Below, in pieces: positions 24,436 to 33,914 of a stretch of 64,000 nt of DNA (within the stretch, counting starts at the first letter, position 1; the number at the start of each line of letters is the position of its first letter). The notes under the pieces are model-generated. The model saw only the letters and a program-made list of their open reading frames with translations. It did no database searches and had not been told where the DNA came from. The position numbers and the translations under genes were made by a program. The stretch spans positions 1 to 64,000 of the forward strand of contig WHTJ01000009.1 in assembly GCA_009377795.1 (NCBI GenBank), read 5' to 3'. This stretch comes from Propionibacteriales bacterium (GTDB lineage Bacteria > Actinomycetota > Actinomycetes > Propionibacteriales > Nocardioidaceae).

Positions 24436-25518
24436 TTATGCGTCGAGGTTGTCGATGATGGCGGCGGTGAGGTCCTTGGTTCCGGTTCTGCCACCGAGGT
24501 CGGGTGGGAGATTCCCGGCCGCCGTGGTCGTCTCGATCGCCCGATCGATCCGGGCCGCTTCGTCGGGCAGTCCCAGATGTCGGAGCATCAGCGCCCCGCT
24601 ACCGATCGCCCCGATCGGGTTGGCAATGCCTCGACCGGCGATGTCGGGTGCGCTGCCGTGAACCGGCTCGAACATGCTCGGAGCCGTCCGCTCGGGGTTG
24701 AGGTTCGCGCTCGCCGCGAGGCCGAGGCTGCCGGCCAGGGCGCTACCGAGGTCGGACAGGACGTCACCGTGCAGGTTCGAGGCCACCACCACCGATAGCG
24801 ATTCCGGCTGGAGGACGAACCTGGCGGCCATGGCGTCGACCAGACAGCTGTCGGCGTCGACGTCGGGATAGTCCCGGCGTACCCGATCGAACACCTCGTC
24901 CCACAGGACCATGCCGAACTGTTGAGCGTTGCTCTTCGTCACGCCGGTGACCTTCGGCCGGTCTCGGGTGCGAGCCAGCTCGAAGGCGAACCGGATGATG
25001 CGCTCGCAGCCGAACTCGGTGAACAGCGCCGACTGCACGGCTACCTCCTGGCCGTCACCGCGAGCCGACAAGTTGCGTCCTCCGAAGCCGGAGTACTCGC
25101 CTTCGCTGTTCTCCCGGACGACGATCCAGTCGAGCGGGGTGTCGTCGGCCTTCCGCAACGGGCTGGTCACGCCCGGCAGAAACCGGACCGGCCGGATATT
25201 GACCCACTGATCGAAGCCCTGGCAGATCGCCAGACGCAGACCCCACAGGCTGATGTGGTCGGGCACTGATTTCCAGCCGACTGCTCCGAAATACACGGCC
25301 TCGAATCCACGCAGCTGCTGCAATCCGTCCTCGGCCATCATGCGCCCGGTGTCGGTGTAGTACTGACACCCCCACGGAAACTCCTCCCACTCGAAGGCGA
25401 ACTTCCCGTGGGACGCGGCCGCCGATGCCTCCAGCACGTCGCGGCCGGCGGCAGCGACCTCTTCGCCGACGCCGTCTCCGGGGATCACGGCCACCCGGAT
25501 CGTACGCGTAGAGCCCAC
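24436..25518 (-). CDS. Tartrate dehydrogenase/decarboxylase-like (isopropylmalate dehydrogenase family)
   Basis: 360 residues of the NAD-dependent beta-decarboxylating dehydrogenase family. VIPGDGVGEEV opens the fold; VRENSEGEYSG and the metal and substrate region SNLHGDVLSDLGSAL near residue 250 and EPVHGSAPDIAG near 285 are complete. The sequence YFGAVGWKSVPDHISLWGLRL is characteristic of the TtuC/DmlA group (tartrate, D-malate) rather than LeuB. It would oxidise tartrate or D-malate to an oxo-acid, with decarboxylation for malate. GTG 25518 is chosen for the AGGAG upstream. Neighbours (D-tartrate dehydratase-like, TctABC) support tartrate or related diacids. Confidence 0.88.
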   Translation of the reverse strand: MGSTRTIRVAVIPGDGVGEEVAAAGRDVLEASAAASHGKFAFEWEEFPWGCQYYTDTGRMMAEDGLQQLRGFEAVYFGAVGWKSVPDHISLWGLRLAICQGFDQWVNIRPVRFLPGVTSPLRKADDTPLDWIVVRENSEGEYSGFGGRNLSARGDGQEVAVQSALFTEFGCERIIRFAFELARTRDRPKVTGVTKSNAQQFGMVLWDEVFDRVRRDYPDVDADSCLVDAMAARFVLQPESLSVVVASNLHGDVLSDLGSALAGSLGLAASANLNPERTAPSMFEPVHGSAPDIAGRGIANPIGAIGSGALMLRHLGLPDEAARIDRAIETTTAAGNLPPDLGGRTGTKDLTAAIIDNLDA

Positions 25519-25657
25519 GAGGAAACTCCTGTTCTGCGGTGTCACGAACCAAGGCGGGCTGTGCCCCAACCAACCGACCAACCCGAGCCCGATTGAACGG
25601 CCCGGGTCGTGCGTGTGTCCAACACGATCCGCCGATCCGGCTGGTAGTGAGCGCCTA

Positions 25658-26545
25658 TCAGTGCGGGTGACTCCCGGTTTTGGCGACATCCAAGAAGGCC
25701 TCTGCGGCAGGTGTGAGCCGCGCGCAGCGATGCACTAAGCAGATGTGCAGAAGCGACGGCGGCTCGAGCGGCAGGACTCGCAGCCCCGCCGTACGTGCGA
25801 GCGGAGCCCACGCCTCGGTCATGACGGCGGCCCCGACACCCTTGAGCACCAACGGCAGAATCGCCTCCCGATGCTCGGCTTCGACGGCGATGTGCACGTC
25901 GACACCTTGCGCGACGATCTCGTCGACGACCTGCCGCTGTCCCGTCCCTTGCTGGCCGACGATCAGGCTGACCCCGGCCAGATCGGCCGCCGTCGCGTGG
26001 TCCTTGGCAGTGATCGGAGGGTCGGGGCGCAGAATGAGGACGAACCGCTGTGCCTCCAGGACGTGCGTACGGATGCCGGCGGCCTCGACCGGATGTGGCG
26101 CCCCTAGCAGGCCCAGCTCCGCGACGCCGGTCCGTACGGCATCCATCACCGGTCCCGGAGTGGGCTCGGCGCGGACCCTGACCGAAACCTGAGGGTGCCG
26201 CTGGCTGAACCGGTCGATGATGGTGCTCAGCGGTTCGAGGGATGGAGACGGCATGCTGACGACATCGACGACTCCGGACCCGAGCCCCTTGAGGGACGCG
26301 ATCGTGGCCTGCGCGGTATCGATGTCCCGCAGCACCTGCCGCGCCGGCTCGATCAGCGCGCGACCCGCGTCAGTGAGTACGGCCCTCCGGCCGATGCGGT
26401 GGAACAGCAGCACACCGAGGTGACGCTCCAGCCCACCGATGGCCTGCGACAACGACGGCTGCGCCAGGTGCAAGTGCCTGGCTGCACGGTTGAATCCACC
26501 GTTGTCGACAATGGCCAGAAAGTACGCCAGCTGACGGACGTCCAC
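25658..26545 (-). CDS. LysR-family transcriptional regulator
   Basis: 295 residues: winged HTH at 1-60 (MDVRQLAYFLAIVDNGGFNRAARHLHLAQPSLSQAI), then a periplasmic-binding-type effector domain (VVDVVSMPSPSLEPLSTIIDRF...). It reads away from the enolase-superfamily gene at 26725, and the 179-base divergent gap should hold its operator. It probably responds to the hydroxy-diacid substrate and controls the dehydrogenase downstream and the dehydratases across the gap. Confidence 0.92.
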   Translation of the reverse strand: MDVRQLAYFLAIVDNGGFNRAARHLHLAQPSLSQAIGGLERHLGVLLFHRIGRRAVLTDAGRALIEPARQVLRDIDTAQATIASLKGLGSGVVDVVSMPSPSLEPLSTIIDRFSQRHPQVSVRVRAEPTPGPVMDAVRTGVAELGLLGAPHPVEAAGIRTHVLEAQRFVLILRPDPPITAKDHATAADLAGVSLIVGQQGTGQRQVVDEIVAQGVDVHIAVEAEHREAILPLVLKGVGAAVMTEAWAPLARTAGLRVLPLEPPSLLHICLVHRCARLTPAAEAFLDVAKTGSHPH

Positions 26546-26724
26546 GCGCGCCTCCGGGTTCCGGATCGGTAGGCGCAGCCTACTTGTCGGGTAGAGAAGT
26601 CTTGTTGGACCTCTGACCCCCGCGACATGCAGAGTTCGTGCTATGACATGCTTCCACCCTCTTAATCGAGACCTCCGACGCAGACCACCTGCCGCGCCTA
26701 CGGTGATGTGAGGCCAGACGATCG

Positions 26725-27840
26725 ATGCGGATCAAGGACATCCGGGCCAGCGTTCACACCATTTCCATCTCCGTGCCGCTGATCTCGGAGAAGGTCAGCG
26801 GCTACGGACGGGAGGAGCAGCGCGAGTTCGTCTTCTGCGAGGTGGAGACCGACGAGGGGCTGACCGGCGTCGCGGTCACCGGACACTTCCTGGCGCACTC
26901 GGTGGTATCCGCCCTGGAGCGGTACTTTCTGCCGGCGGTGCGCGACATGGACGTGCGTGACGTCGAGGCGATCCATGAGCGGGTATGGCGGACGCTGAAT
27001 CCGCGCGCCATGACCGGCGTCGTTTCCAGCGCGTTGTCGCTGCTGGACATCGCGATGTGGGACATCCACGGCAAGGCAGTCGAGCGCCCGGTCGCCGGCC
27101 TGCTCGGAGGTGCCCGCGATGAGGTCGACTGTTACGTAACGTTCGGCTTCCCGCAATACGATTGGGAGCAGCTGGCCGCGGCGGCACGGCTGCACGTGGA
27201 CAACGGATTCACCGGGCTGAAACTCGTCGTGGCCGTCGACCCGGGCGGCTGGCGTGAGGACGCGGCGCGCATCCGTGCGGTGCGTGAGGAAGTCGGCGAC
27301 GGCATCGACATCATGATCGACGCCAACTACCTCTTCCGGCCAGTGGACGCGCTCTACCTGTGCCGGGCCATTGAGGACTGCGGCATCACCTGGTTCGAGG
27401 AACCCTTGCATCAAAACGACGCCCGGGCGTTGGCGGACCTGCGTTCCCGTACGTCGATTCCCCTTGCGGCCGGACAGATGGAGGGGCACCGATGGCGGTT
27501 GCGAGAACTGGTCGAGCACAAAGCCGTCGACGTCATCCAGCCCAACGTCTGCTACGGAGGCGGCTATACCGAGGTGCGGAAGACCGCCCATCTCGCACAG
27601 ATATACAACCTGCCGATCGCCAACGGCGGCGGCTGGCCGTTGTTCAACCTGCATACGATGGCCGGCCTGATGAACGGGTGGCTGGTCGAGTGGCATCTGG
27701 GCATGGTCCAGGTCGGCGAGATGCTCTTCCCGGACGCACCAGGACCGGTTGACGGCAAGATCGCCGTACCGGATCGGCCGGGCCTCGGGCTGACCGTCGA
27801 CCGTGAGGCACTGCGGGCCTCGCTGGTGACGGACACCTGA
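26725..27840 (+). CDS. Enolase-superfamily (MR/MLE) dehydratase
   Basis: 371 residues. An N-terminal capping domain (residues 1-120) and TIM barrel with metal ligands IDANYLF (Asp near 199), WFEEPL (Glu near 225) and GQMEGH (Glu near 252). The second barrel strand reads GLKLVV with one lysine near 167. The last-strand acid or base is not the usual His-Gly box but NGGGWPLFNLH near 302-312. The family abstracts a proton alpha to a carboxylate, here most likely dehydrating a sugar acid or hydroxy-diacid. The exact substrate is unknown. Followed after 64 bases by a second family member. Confidence 0.85.
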   Translation: MRIKDIRASVHTISISVPLISEKVSGYGREEQREFVFCEVETDEGLTGVAVTGHFLAHSVVSALERYFLPAVRDMDVRDVEAIHERVWRTLNPRAMTGVVSSALSLLDIAMWDIHGKAVERPVAGLLGGARDEVDCYVTFGFPQYDWEQLAAAARLHVDNGFTGLKLVVAVDPGGWREDAARIRAVREEVGDGIDIMIDANYLFRPVDALYLCRAIEDCGITWFEEPLHQNDARALADLRSRTSIPLAAGQMEGHRWRLRELVEHKAVDVIQPNVCYGGGYTEVRKTAHLAQIYNLPIANGGGWPLFNLHTMAGLMNGWLVEWHLGMVQVGEMLFPDAPGPVDGKIAVPDRPGLGLTVDREALRASLVTDT

Positions 27841-27904
27841 GCCACCTGAGCACGCTCGGGCCCGGCCGCTGGCCGCCGGCCGCGACAACCACGAGGAGGG
27901 AGAT

Positions 27905-29098
27905 TTGGTCAACATCGTGGACGTTCGCGACGTCGTCGTCCCGATTCGCTCCGACATCCGCAACGCGTACATCGACTTCAGCACGATGACGGTCTCCGTG
28001 ATCGCCCTGATCACAGACGTCGTGCACGAGGGGCGCCCAGTCGTTGGCTTCGGCTTCAACTCCAATGGCCGCTACGCTCCTCAGGGCTTGTTGCGTGAAC
28101 GCTTCATCCCTCGCCTGCTGGAGGCCGCGCGGACGGATCCGGGGACGCTTCTCGACGAGTCCGGAACGAATCTCGACCCTGACGCGATATGGCATGTCTT
28201 GATGCGCAACGAGAAACCCGGCGGCCATGGAGAGCGTTCGGTCGCGGTAGGGGCTCTGGACATGGCCGTCTGGGACGCCACGGCGAAGATCGCGCAGGTG
28301 CCCTTGTGGCGCCTGCTCTCCGACCAGTCGCATGGCGGTGATGCGGTGCCGCGGGTGTTCGTCTACGCGGCGGGTGGTTACTACTATCCGGGTGAGACTC
28401 ACACGGCGCTCGTCGACGAGATGCGCTCCTACCTAGACCGCGGCTACTCCGTGGTGAAGATGAAGATCGGCGGCGCGCCACTCGACGAGGACCTACGGCG
28501 CATCGAAGCGGTCGTCGACGGCGTACTCGGCGGGGACGCCGGCCGGCTGGCAGTCGACGCGAACGGTCGCTTCGATCTGCGCACCGCCGTCCGCTATGCC
28601 GAGGCGCTCGCCCCCATGGGCCTGCGGTGGTACGAAGAGCCCGGGGACCCGCTGGACTACCACCTGCACAACGCGCTGTCCGGCGGCTATGCCGGACCGT
28701 TGGCCACCGGCGAGAATCTCTTCAGCCACCAGGACGCGCGCAACCTGATCCGCTACGCGGGGATGCGATCCGATCGGGACATCCTCCAGTTCGATCCTGC
28801 GCTCTCCTACGGCCTGGTCGAGTACTTCCGTACGCTCGACATGCTCGCTGAACATGGCTGGTCGAGGCACCGCTGCATTCCGCACGGCGGCCACCAGATG
28901 GCGTTGAACGTCGCCGCCGGGCTCGGCCTTGGGGGCTGCGAGTCGTACCCCGACGTCTTCGCGCCGTTCAACGGCTTCGCCGACCACATCGCCGTCGAGG
29001 ACTCCCGCGTCGAGCTTCCCGAGGAGCCCGGCCTGGCCATGGAGACCAAGGCGGAGCTGTATTCCACGGTGCTCAAGCCGCTCGCGGAGTCCCCATAG
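27905..29098 (+). CDS. D(-)-tartrate dehydratase-like enolase-superfamily enzyme
   Basis: 397 residues. Features match the TarD group: VKMKIGG (base lysines near 185), VDANGRF near 219, YEEPGDPLDYH near 245, GENLFSHQDARNL near 271 and the signature PHGGHQMALNVAAGLGLGG near 324-342 with the acid-base histidine. TarD converts D-tartrate to oxaloacetate. TTG at 27905 is the start: GGAGGGAG lies just before it, and the first codons give MVNIVDVRDV. It is likely co-transcribed with the MR/MLE gene upstream. A hairpin terminator follows at 29311. Confidence 0.88.
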   Translation: MVNIVDVRDVVVPIRSDIRNAYIDFSTMTVSVIALITDVVHEGRPVVGFGFNSNGRYAPQGLLRERFIPRLLEAARTDPGTLLDESGTNLDPDAIWHVLMRNEKPGGHGERSVAVGALDMAVWDATAKIAQVPLWRLLSDQSHGGDAVPRVFVYAAGGYYYPGETHTALVDEMRSYLDRGYSVVKMKIGGAPLDEDLRRIEAVVDGVLGGDAGRLAVDANGRFDLRTAVRYAEALAPMGLRWYEEPGDPLDYHLHNALSGGYAGPLATGENLFSHQDARNLIRYAGMRSDRDILQFDPALSYGLVEYFRTLDMLAEHGWSRHRCIPHGGHQMALNVAAGLGLGGCESYPDVFAPFNGFADHIAVEDSRVELPEEPGLAMETKAELYSTVLKPLAESP

Positions 29099-29310
29099 GC
29101 ACCCGACCCGGCCTCGCCGGCAGGGAAGACCGACGACTTTCGCGCCGAGATAGACGGAGCGACGTGGTGAGCAGCCGACGGGCTGTGTGATCGGCGTGGG
29201 TCGATACACGGCAGCGACGCACTGTTACGCGGCAACGGTCAGAATCGGCGAGCAGTTTGACCCGATTCAAGCGACCGTTGGCGTGTAACGACCCGTGCGG
29301 CCCGAACGTC

Positions 29311-29346
29311 CGGCCGGTCGCCGTCGGTCACGACGGCGACCGGCCG
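29311..29346. terminator. Strong hairpin in the convergent region 29099-29371
   Basis: A 16-bp perfect stem (29311-29326 with 29331-29346), GTCA loop, then CTTTCCC. It separates the dehydratase operon from the convergent MmgE/PrpD operon. A second imperfect inverted repeat (about 29223-29239 with 29271-29288) precedes it. Confidence 0.75.
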
Positions 29347-29371
29347 CTTTCCCGTCCACCCGGCCAACCCG

Positions 29372-30718
29372 TCACCCAATTCCCTTGGCGAGGCGCGCGA
29401 TCTCCCCGACGTCCGCACACTCGTCCAGACGCCAGCACATTTCCACCAGCCGGTGCGTGGCATCGGTTCCGATACGAGGCGCGGCAAGGTCGGTGAACTT
29501 CGCCTCGATCTCGGCGTCGGTCATCGGCTTGGCCGGTGTGCCCTTGTTGTGCTGCACGCTGCTGCTCACTCGACGTCCGTCGGCCAGGACGAGCTCCACG
29601 GTCGCGGCGTCCTTCGGGCGGTCGTCGTCGACGACGATGCTCACGCGATCACGCATCCCGGCGACGACCGGGTCGTTCACCCGCTCGTCGGTGAACTGAC
29701 CGACGCTCGCCGCACCGTCCACGGCCGCCACGGCGGCACTGTGGAAGATGCTGAACTTCCCCTCCAGGCCGGTGGTCGGCTTGTCCTTCCCGGTCACCCA
29801 CGAGACGTAGTCATTGACCGTCGCCTTCACCGACTCGATCTGGTCCGGCACGAGGCGGTGTTCCTCACGGAGCCCGATGACGGCCTCGATCGTCGGATGA
29901 GTCAGCGAGCCGCACGCGTACGGCTTGAAGCCGTTGTCCGGCAACGTCCATTCTTCGCCCAGGCCGGTGGTGACCAGCTCGGGGTCGGGGTCGGGGGAGA
30001 GCACCCGCAGGAAGCCGCGTTCGCTCTCCAGGATCGAGCTGGATGCGGTGAAGCCGTTCCGGGCAAGGAACGCCGCCAGCAGGCCATCCATCGCGGCCTT
30101 GCCCGGATGCAACGCCTTCCCCATGCTTCCGTAGACACCCTTGAGGCCGGCCGCCTGCGTGCCGGCCGCGCCGAGCGCGTTCGCCACCTGCCCGGCGTCG
30201 AGCCTCAGTAGGCTCGATGCCGCCGCGGCCGCTCCGAAGTGCCCGACCGTGCCCGTGACATGCCACCCCGCCTCGTAATGGGACGGGCCGGCGGCGAGGG
30301 CGATTCGGATCTCGGTCTCGAACCCGGCGACGAACGCCGCGAGCGCGCGGCGTCCGTCCACCTGGTCGAGTTCGCTCAACGCGATGACGACCGGCCATAC
30401 CGGCGCACTCCCGTGAACGGTCGTCCGCGCCGGATTGTAGGTGTCGTCGTAGTCGAGCACGTGTGCCGAGAACCCGTTCGCCAACGCCGCGAGGAGCAGC
30501 GTCGTCTGCCGGCCCGTTCCCAGCACGGTCGCCGTACGGTCCGAACCGAGCTCGTCGGAGACCGCGCAGAGGACCTCGGCGGAGGGGTCGGCGGACCCAG
30601 CGAGCGTGACTCCCAGCCAGTCGATGAGACACCGCTTGGCCTGGTGCATCACCTCGACCGGGATGTCCGGTGCGTCGAGTGCGGCGACGAAGCCGGACAG
30701 CTCGCTGGTCGCGCCCAC
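29372..30718 (-). CDS. MmgE/PrpD-family dehydratase/decarboxylase-like protein (1)
   Basis: About 448 residues of the MmgE/PrpD fold (2-methylcitrate dehydratase, cis-aconitate decarboxylase and relatives): RCLIDWLGVTLAGS near the start, VLDYDDTYNPARTTVHGSAPVWP, GLKGVYGSMGKALHPGKAAMDG and KPYACGSLTHPTIEA are family hallmarks. The reaction is elimination of water or CO2 from a tricarboxylate-like acid; the specific substrate is not evident. The start is uncertain: GTG 30718 after AGGACGG, or TTG 30745 overlapping the TctC stop. It is the last gene of the five-gene operon PrpD-TctB-TctA-TctC-PrpD. Confidence 0.88.
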   Translation of the reverse strand: MGATSELSGFVAALDAPDIPVEVMHQAKRCLIDWLGVTLAGSADPSAEVLCAVSDELGSDRTATVLGTGRQTTLLLAALANGFSAHVLDYDDTYNPARTTVHGSAPVWPVVIALSELDQVDGRRALAAFVAGFETEIRIALAAGPSHYEAGWHVTGTVGHFGAAAAASSLLRLDAGQVANALGAAGTQAAGLKGVYGSMGKALHPGKAAMDGLLAAFLARNGFTASSSILESERGFLRVLSPDPDPELVTTGLGEEWTLPDNGFKPYACGSLTHPTIEAVIGLREEHRLVPDQIESVKATVNDYVSWVTGKDKPTTGLEGKFSIFHSAAVAAVDGAASVGQFTDERVNDPVVAGMRDRVSIVVDDDRPKDAATVELVLADGRRVSSSVQHNKGTPAKPMTDAEIEAKFTDLAAPRIGTDATHRLVEMCWRLDECADVGEIARLAKGIG

Positions 30719-30737
30719 GGCAGACCTGACCGTCCTG

Positions 30738-31751
30738 CTAGCCAAGATCCGCCGACTCGAGAGCCTCCGCCACTCGATCGTTTTGTTCGGCAAGGAAGCT
30801 CTGCCACTCCTCACCGACCCGCAGCTGGGTGACCAGACCGTTCGTCTCCGAGTACTCCTTCCAGGAGTCGGTCTCGAGGAGCTGCGTGAACGCGTCCTGA
30901 TAGTACGTGAGCGCCTCCTCGGGGATGTCCGGCGGCGCCATGACTCCCCTCACCTGCGGAACGAGCCCGACGTCGTACCCCTCGTCCTCGACCGTTGGCG
31001 CATCGGGAAATACCGGCGAGGGGTCGGGGCTGATGGTGGCGATGATCTCGAGCTTGCCGGCGTCCACCTGTGAGGCGAAGTCCTGCGCGCTGCCGAACAT
31101 CATGTCCGCGTCTCCATTGAGTAGGGCCGTGACCCGCTGGCCCACCTCCTCGAAGGAGAGGAACTGCCAGTCGGTGCCGGTCTCCGCCTGGAGCGCCGCA
31201 CCGTTGAGCGCGCCGACCTCCGTGGTGGAGCCGCCGGTCTGCACGAGCTCGCCGGGCTTCGACTCGGCGTCCTCGATGAAGTCGGTCAGCGACTCGTACG
31301 GGGAGTCGGCCGAAACGGCCATGACTTCCGGCTCGATGATGAGACCGGCAACCGCCGTGAGGTCGTTGACCGTCACGGACGCGCCCTCGATCGTCTGCGG
31401 CGTGGTCAGCCAGGTCGTGGTCATGGCCGAGATGGTGTCGGTCTCGCCCTGCCGTTCCAGCAGGTACGACATCGCGCCCGCACCCTCTCCGGCCTCCTCG
31501 TTGCGTACCGACCAGTTGGAGGAGATGACATTCTCCTCGCGCATCATCGAGACGACGTCGCGCACGAAGATGTCACTTCCGCCGCCTGGCCCGGTATGTA
31601 CCAGGATCTCGGGATCTTGGGGCTCGAACTCCTCCCCGTCCTGCGCACCCGCACCCCCATCCGACTCATCCGTCTGCAGGCCGCAGGCGGAGGTGAGGAG
31701 TGCCACGAGGGCACACGACGTGAGAGCGCGCGCCATTCGAGTGTCGGACAT
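30738..31751 (-). CDS. tctC: Tripartite tricarboxylate transporter substrate-binding lipoprotein (TctC)
   Basis: 337 residues. A lipoprotein signal peptide with lipobox LLTSAC-G near residues 18-24 and an acidic linker precede the Bug/TctC fold (PEILVHTGPGGGSDIFVRDV, MAVSADSPYESLTDFI). TctC proteins capture di- or tricarboxylates outside the membrane and deliver them to TctAB. In actinobacteria they are lipid-anchored, as here. Encoded directly after tctA (30 bases). Confidence 0.92.
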   Translation of the reverse strand: MSDTRMARALTSCALVALLTSACGLQTDESDGGAGAQDGEEFEPQDPEILVHTGPGGGSDIFVRDVVSMMREENVISSNWSVRNEEAGEGAGAMSYLLERQGETDTISAMTTTWLTTPQTIEGASVTVNDLTAVAGLIIEPEVMAVSADSPYESLTDFIEDAESKPGELVQTGGSTTEVGALNGAALQAETGTDWQFLSFEEVGQRVTALLNGDADMMFGSAQDFASQVDAGKLEIIATISPDPSPVFPDAPTVEDEGYDVGLVPQVRGVMAPPDIPEEALTYYQDAFTQLLETDSWKEYSETNGLVTQLRVGEEWQSFLAEQNDRVAEALESADLG

Positions 31752-31781
31752 CTGCCAACCTCCTATGTTCTCCGTTGAAAA

Positions 31782-33377
31782 TCATTGCTCGTGCTTTTCA
31801 TCGAGGACGACATCCGTGGCGTCTGCATCCTCTCCTTCTTGTTGCGACGGCGTGTTGGGCGATGGCTCCCCCGGTGCCGGTTCGGGTTCGGCGCGCTCCC
31901 TCCTGCGAAGCAGCGCCGGTACGACGAAGATGAGTACCGCGAGCACCAGGAAGGCGACGGCCCACGGGCGGGTGACGAAGATGTCCGGATCTCCCTGGGA
32001 GATCACCAGGGACCGGCGCAGGGATCGTTCGAAGAGCGGACCCAGGACGAAGGCCAGAACCATGGGCGCGGTCGGGAAGTCGGCCTTGCGCATGACGTAG
32101 CCCAGGAGGCCGAAGATGACGAGCAGCCACACGTCGAACAACGAGGTGTTGAGGCTGTACACGCCCACGACCGAGATGACGATGATGCCCGGGTACAGGA
32201 TGTGGTACGGGATCCGCAGGATGCTCGCGAACACCGGGATCATCGGCAGGTTCAGCAGCACCAGCACGACGTTGCCGATGTACATGCTGGCGATGATGGG
32301 CCACACCACGTCGGGGTTCTCGGTGAAGAACCTGGGTCCCGGCTGCAGCCCGTAGACGAAGAGCGCTCCAAGCATGATGGCCGTGCTGGCCGACCCGGGT
32401 ATGCCGAGGGTGAGGAGCGGTACGAACGAACCCGCGGTCGCCGAGTTGTTGGCTGCCTCCGGCGCGGCGACCCCCGCGATGGACCCCTTGCCGTACTTTT
32501 CCGGGTGCCGGGAAAGGCGCTTCGCGAGCGTGTAGCTGACGAACGATGCGACGGTCGAGCCGGCCCCGGGCAGCGCGCCGACGAAGAACCCGACGATCGA
32601 GCCCTGACCGATCGCCCCGGCCGATTCGACGAGATCCCTCCGCTTCGGGAACAGATCCCTGACCCGGCCAGGAACCTGGAAGAGCGAGCGCCCTGTCTTC
32701 GCTTCGACGTTCACCATGACCTCGGCGATGGCGAACAGACCGATGCACAGCGCAACGAACTCGACTCCGTTGGCGAGCTCGATCCGTTCCATGGTGAAGC
32801 GCGTCGACCCGGAGAACAGGTCGATGCCGATGGTCGACAGGAGGAACCCGCCGAGTCCAGCGATGATCGCCTTGATCTGTGAGCGCCCGGCCAGGAGAAC
32901 CACCATGCTGAGACCCACCGCCATGAGGGCGGTGTACTCAGGAGGGCCGAAGATGACCGCGAGATCCGCCACCGCCGGAGCCAGGAACGTCAAGCCGAGA
33001 AGACCGACCGTGCCGGCGACGAACGACCCGATCGCCGCGATGCCGAGGGCGGGGCCGGCGCGCCCCTGCTTGGCCATCTGGTAGCCGTCGATCGCGGTGA
33101 CCACCGAGGCGTCCTCGCCCGGGATGTTGAGCAGGATCGACGTGGTGGAGCCACCGTACTTGGAGCCGTAGTAGATGCCGGCCATCATGATGAGCGCGGT
33201 GGCGGGCTCCAGGTTGACCGACAGGGGGAGGAGGATCGCGATGGTGGCGGGCGTGCCGAGCCCGGGAAGTACTCCGATAGTGGTCCCGGCCACCACTCCG
33301 AAGATCACCCAGAAGAGGTTCGTCATGGTGAGCGCGGCAGCGAAACCGCCCGAGAGACCTTGCAGCGCTTCGGTCAT
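31782..33377 (-). CDS. tctA: Tripartite tricarboxylate transporter large permease (TctA)
   Basis: 531 residues with about 11 membrane helices and the TctA signatures GVLPGLGTPATIAILLPL near residue 37, GIYYGSKYGGSTTSILLNIPGE near 69, and GIGQGSIVGFFVGALPGAGSTVASF near 255. This is the main transport channel, driven by a cation gradient. A charged C-terminal tail of 45 residues (RRRERAEPEPAPGE...) is longer than usual and cytoplasmic. Confidence 0.95.
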   Translation of the reverse strand: MTEALQGLSGGFAAALTMTNLFWVIFGVVAGTTIGVLPGLGTPATIAILLPLSVNLEPATALIMMAGIYYGSKYGGSTTSILLNIPGEDASVVTAIDGYQMAKQGRAGPALGIAAIGSFVAGTVGLLGLTFLAPAVADLAVIFGPPEYTALMAVGLSMVVLLAGRSQIKAIIAGLGGFLLSTIGIDLFSGSTRFTMERIELANGVEFVALCIGLFAIAEVMVNVEAKTGRSLFQVPGRVRDLFPKRRDLVESAGAIGQGSIVGFFVGALPGAGSTVASFVSYTLAKRLSRHPEKYGKGSIAGVAAPEAANNSATAGSFVPLLTLGIPGSASTAIMLGALFVYGLQPGPRFFTENPDVVWPIIASMYIGNVVLVLLNLPMIPVFASILRIPYHILYPGIIVISVVGVYSLNTSLFDVWLLVIFGLLGYVMRKADFPTAPMVLAFVLGPLFERSLRRSLVISQGDPDIFVTRPWAVAFLVLAVLIFVVPALLRRRERAEPEPAPGEPSPNTPSQQEGEDADATDVVLDEKHEQ

Positions 33378-33437
33378 GTCATCGTCTCCGTTGCGTCCCG
33401 ATGATGGACACCACTGTCATCGACCTCCGGTGTACGT

Positions 33438-33914
33438 TCAGGACCCGAACGGCCCGGCAGGCAGCCGGACCTGGAGCAGCTCCGCGAAGAGCAGCCAGAC
33501 GAGTAGGGGAACCGCGATGGCCGTGATTACCGAGCTGAGCCCGCGCCGACGCTCGATGACGAAAAGGATCACCGCGACGAGCAAGAACATCGTGAGCAGG
33601 AAGCCCAACGAACCCACCAGAAGCGCGGCCGCCATCACGGCGACCCAGAGGCCGAGCGACCGCATGGCCTCGTGCCGGCCCGGTAGCCGGAACTCTTCGG
33701 CGGTGCCGCGCGGAGTCCGCAACCGCGTCACGACGAGCGCTACGCCCGTCACCATCAGCGCGATCCCCAGAAGAGCCGGGAAGAATCCCGGGCCTGGGAC
33801 ACCCTCGATGTAGAAGCGCAGCTGCAGGCTCTGGAACAGCACGAAGACACCAAAGACCGCGAGGATGCCGCCGGAAACGGCGTCGGCCTCGCGGAAGGTG
33901 GCCACCCATCTCAT
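33438..33914 (-). CDS. tctB: Tripartite tricarboxylate transporter small permease (TctB)
   Basis: 158 residues with four membrane helices (GGILAVFGVFVLFQSLQL; GFFPALLGIALMVTGVALVV; LGLWVAVMAAALLVGSLGF; a last helix before the tail LLQVRLPAGPFGS). TctB stabilises TctA. Its start overlaps the stop of the upstream MmgE/PrpD gene (ATGA at 33911-33914), tying transport to catabolism. Confidence 0.9.
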   Translation of the reverse strand: MRWVATFREADAVSGGILAVFGVFVLFQSLQLRFYIEGVPGPGFFPALLGIALMVTGVALVVTRLRTPRGTAEEFRLPGRHEAMRSLGLWVAVMAAALLVGSLGFLLTMFLLVAVILFVIERRRGLSSVITAIAVPLLVWLLFAELLQVRLPAGPFGS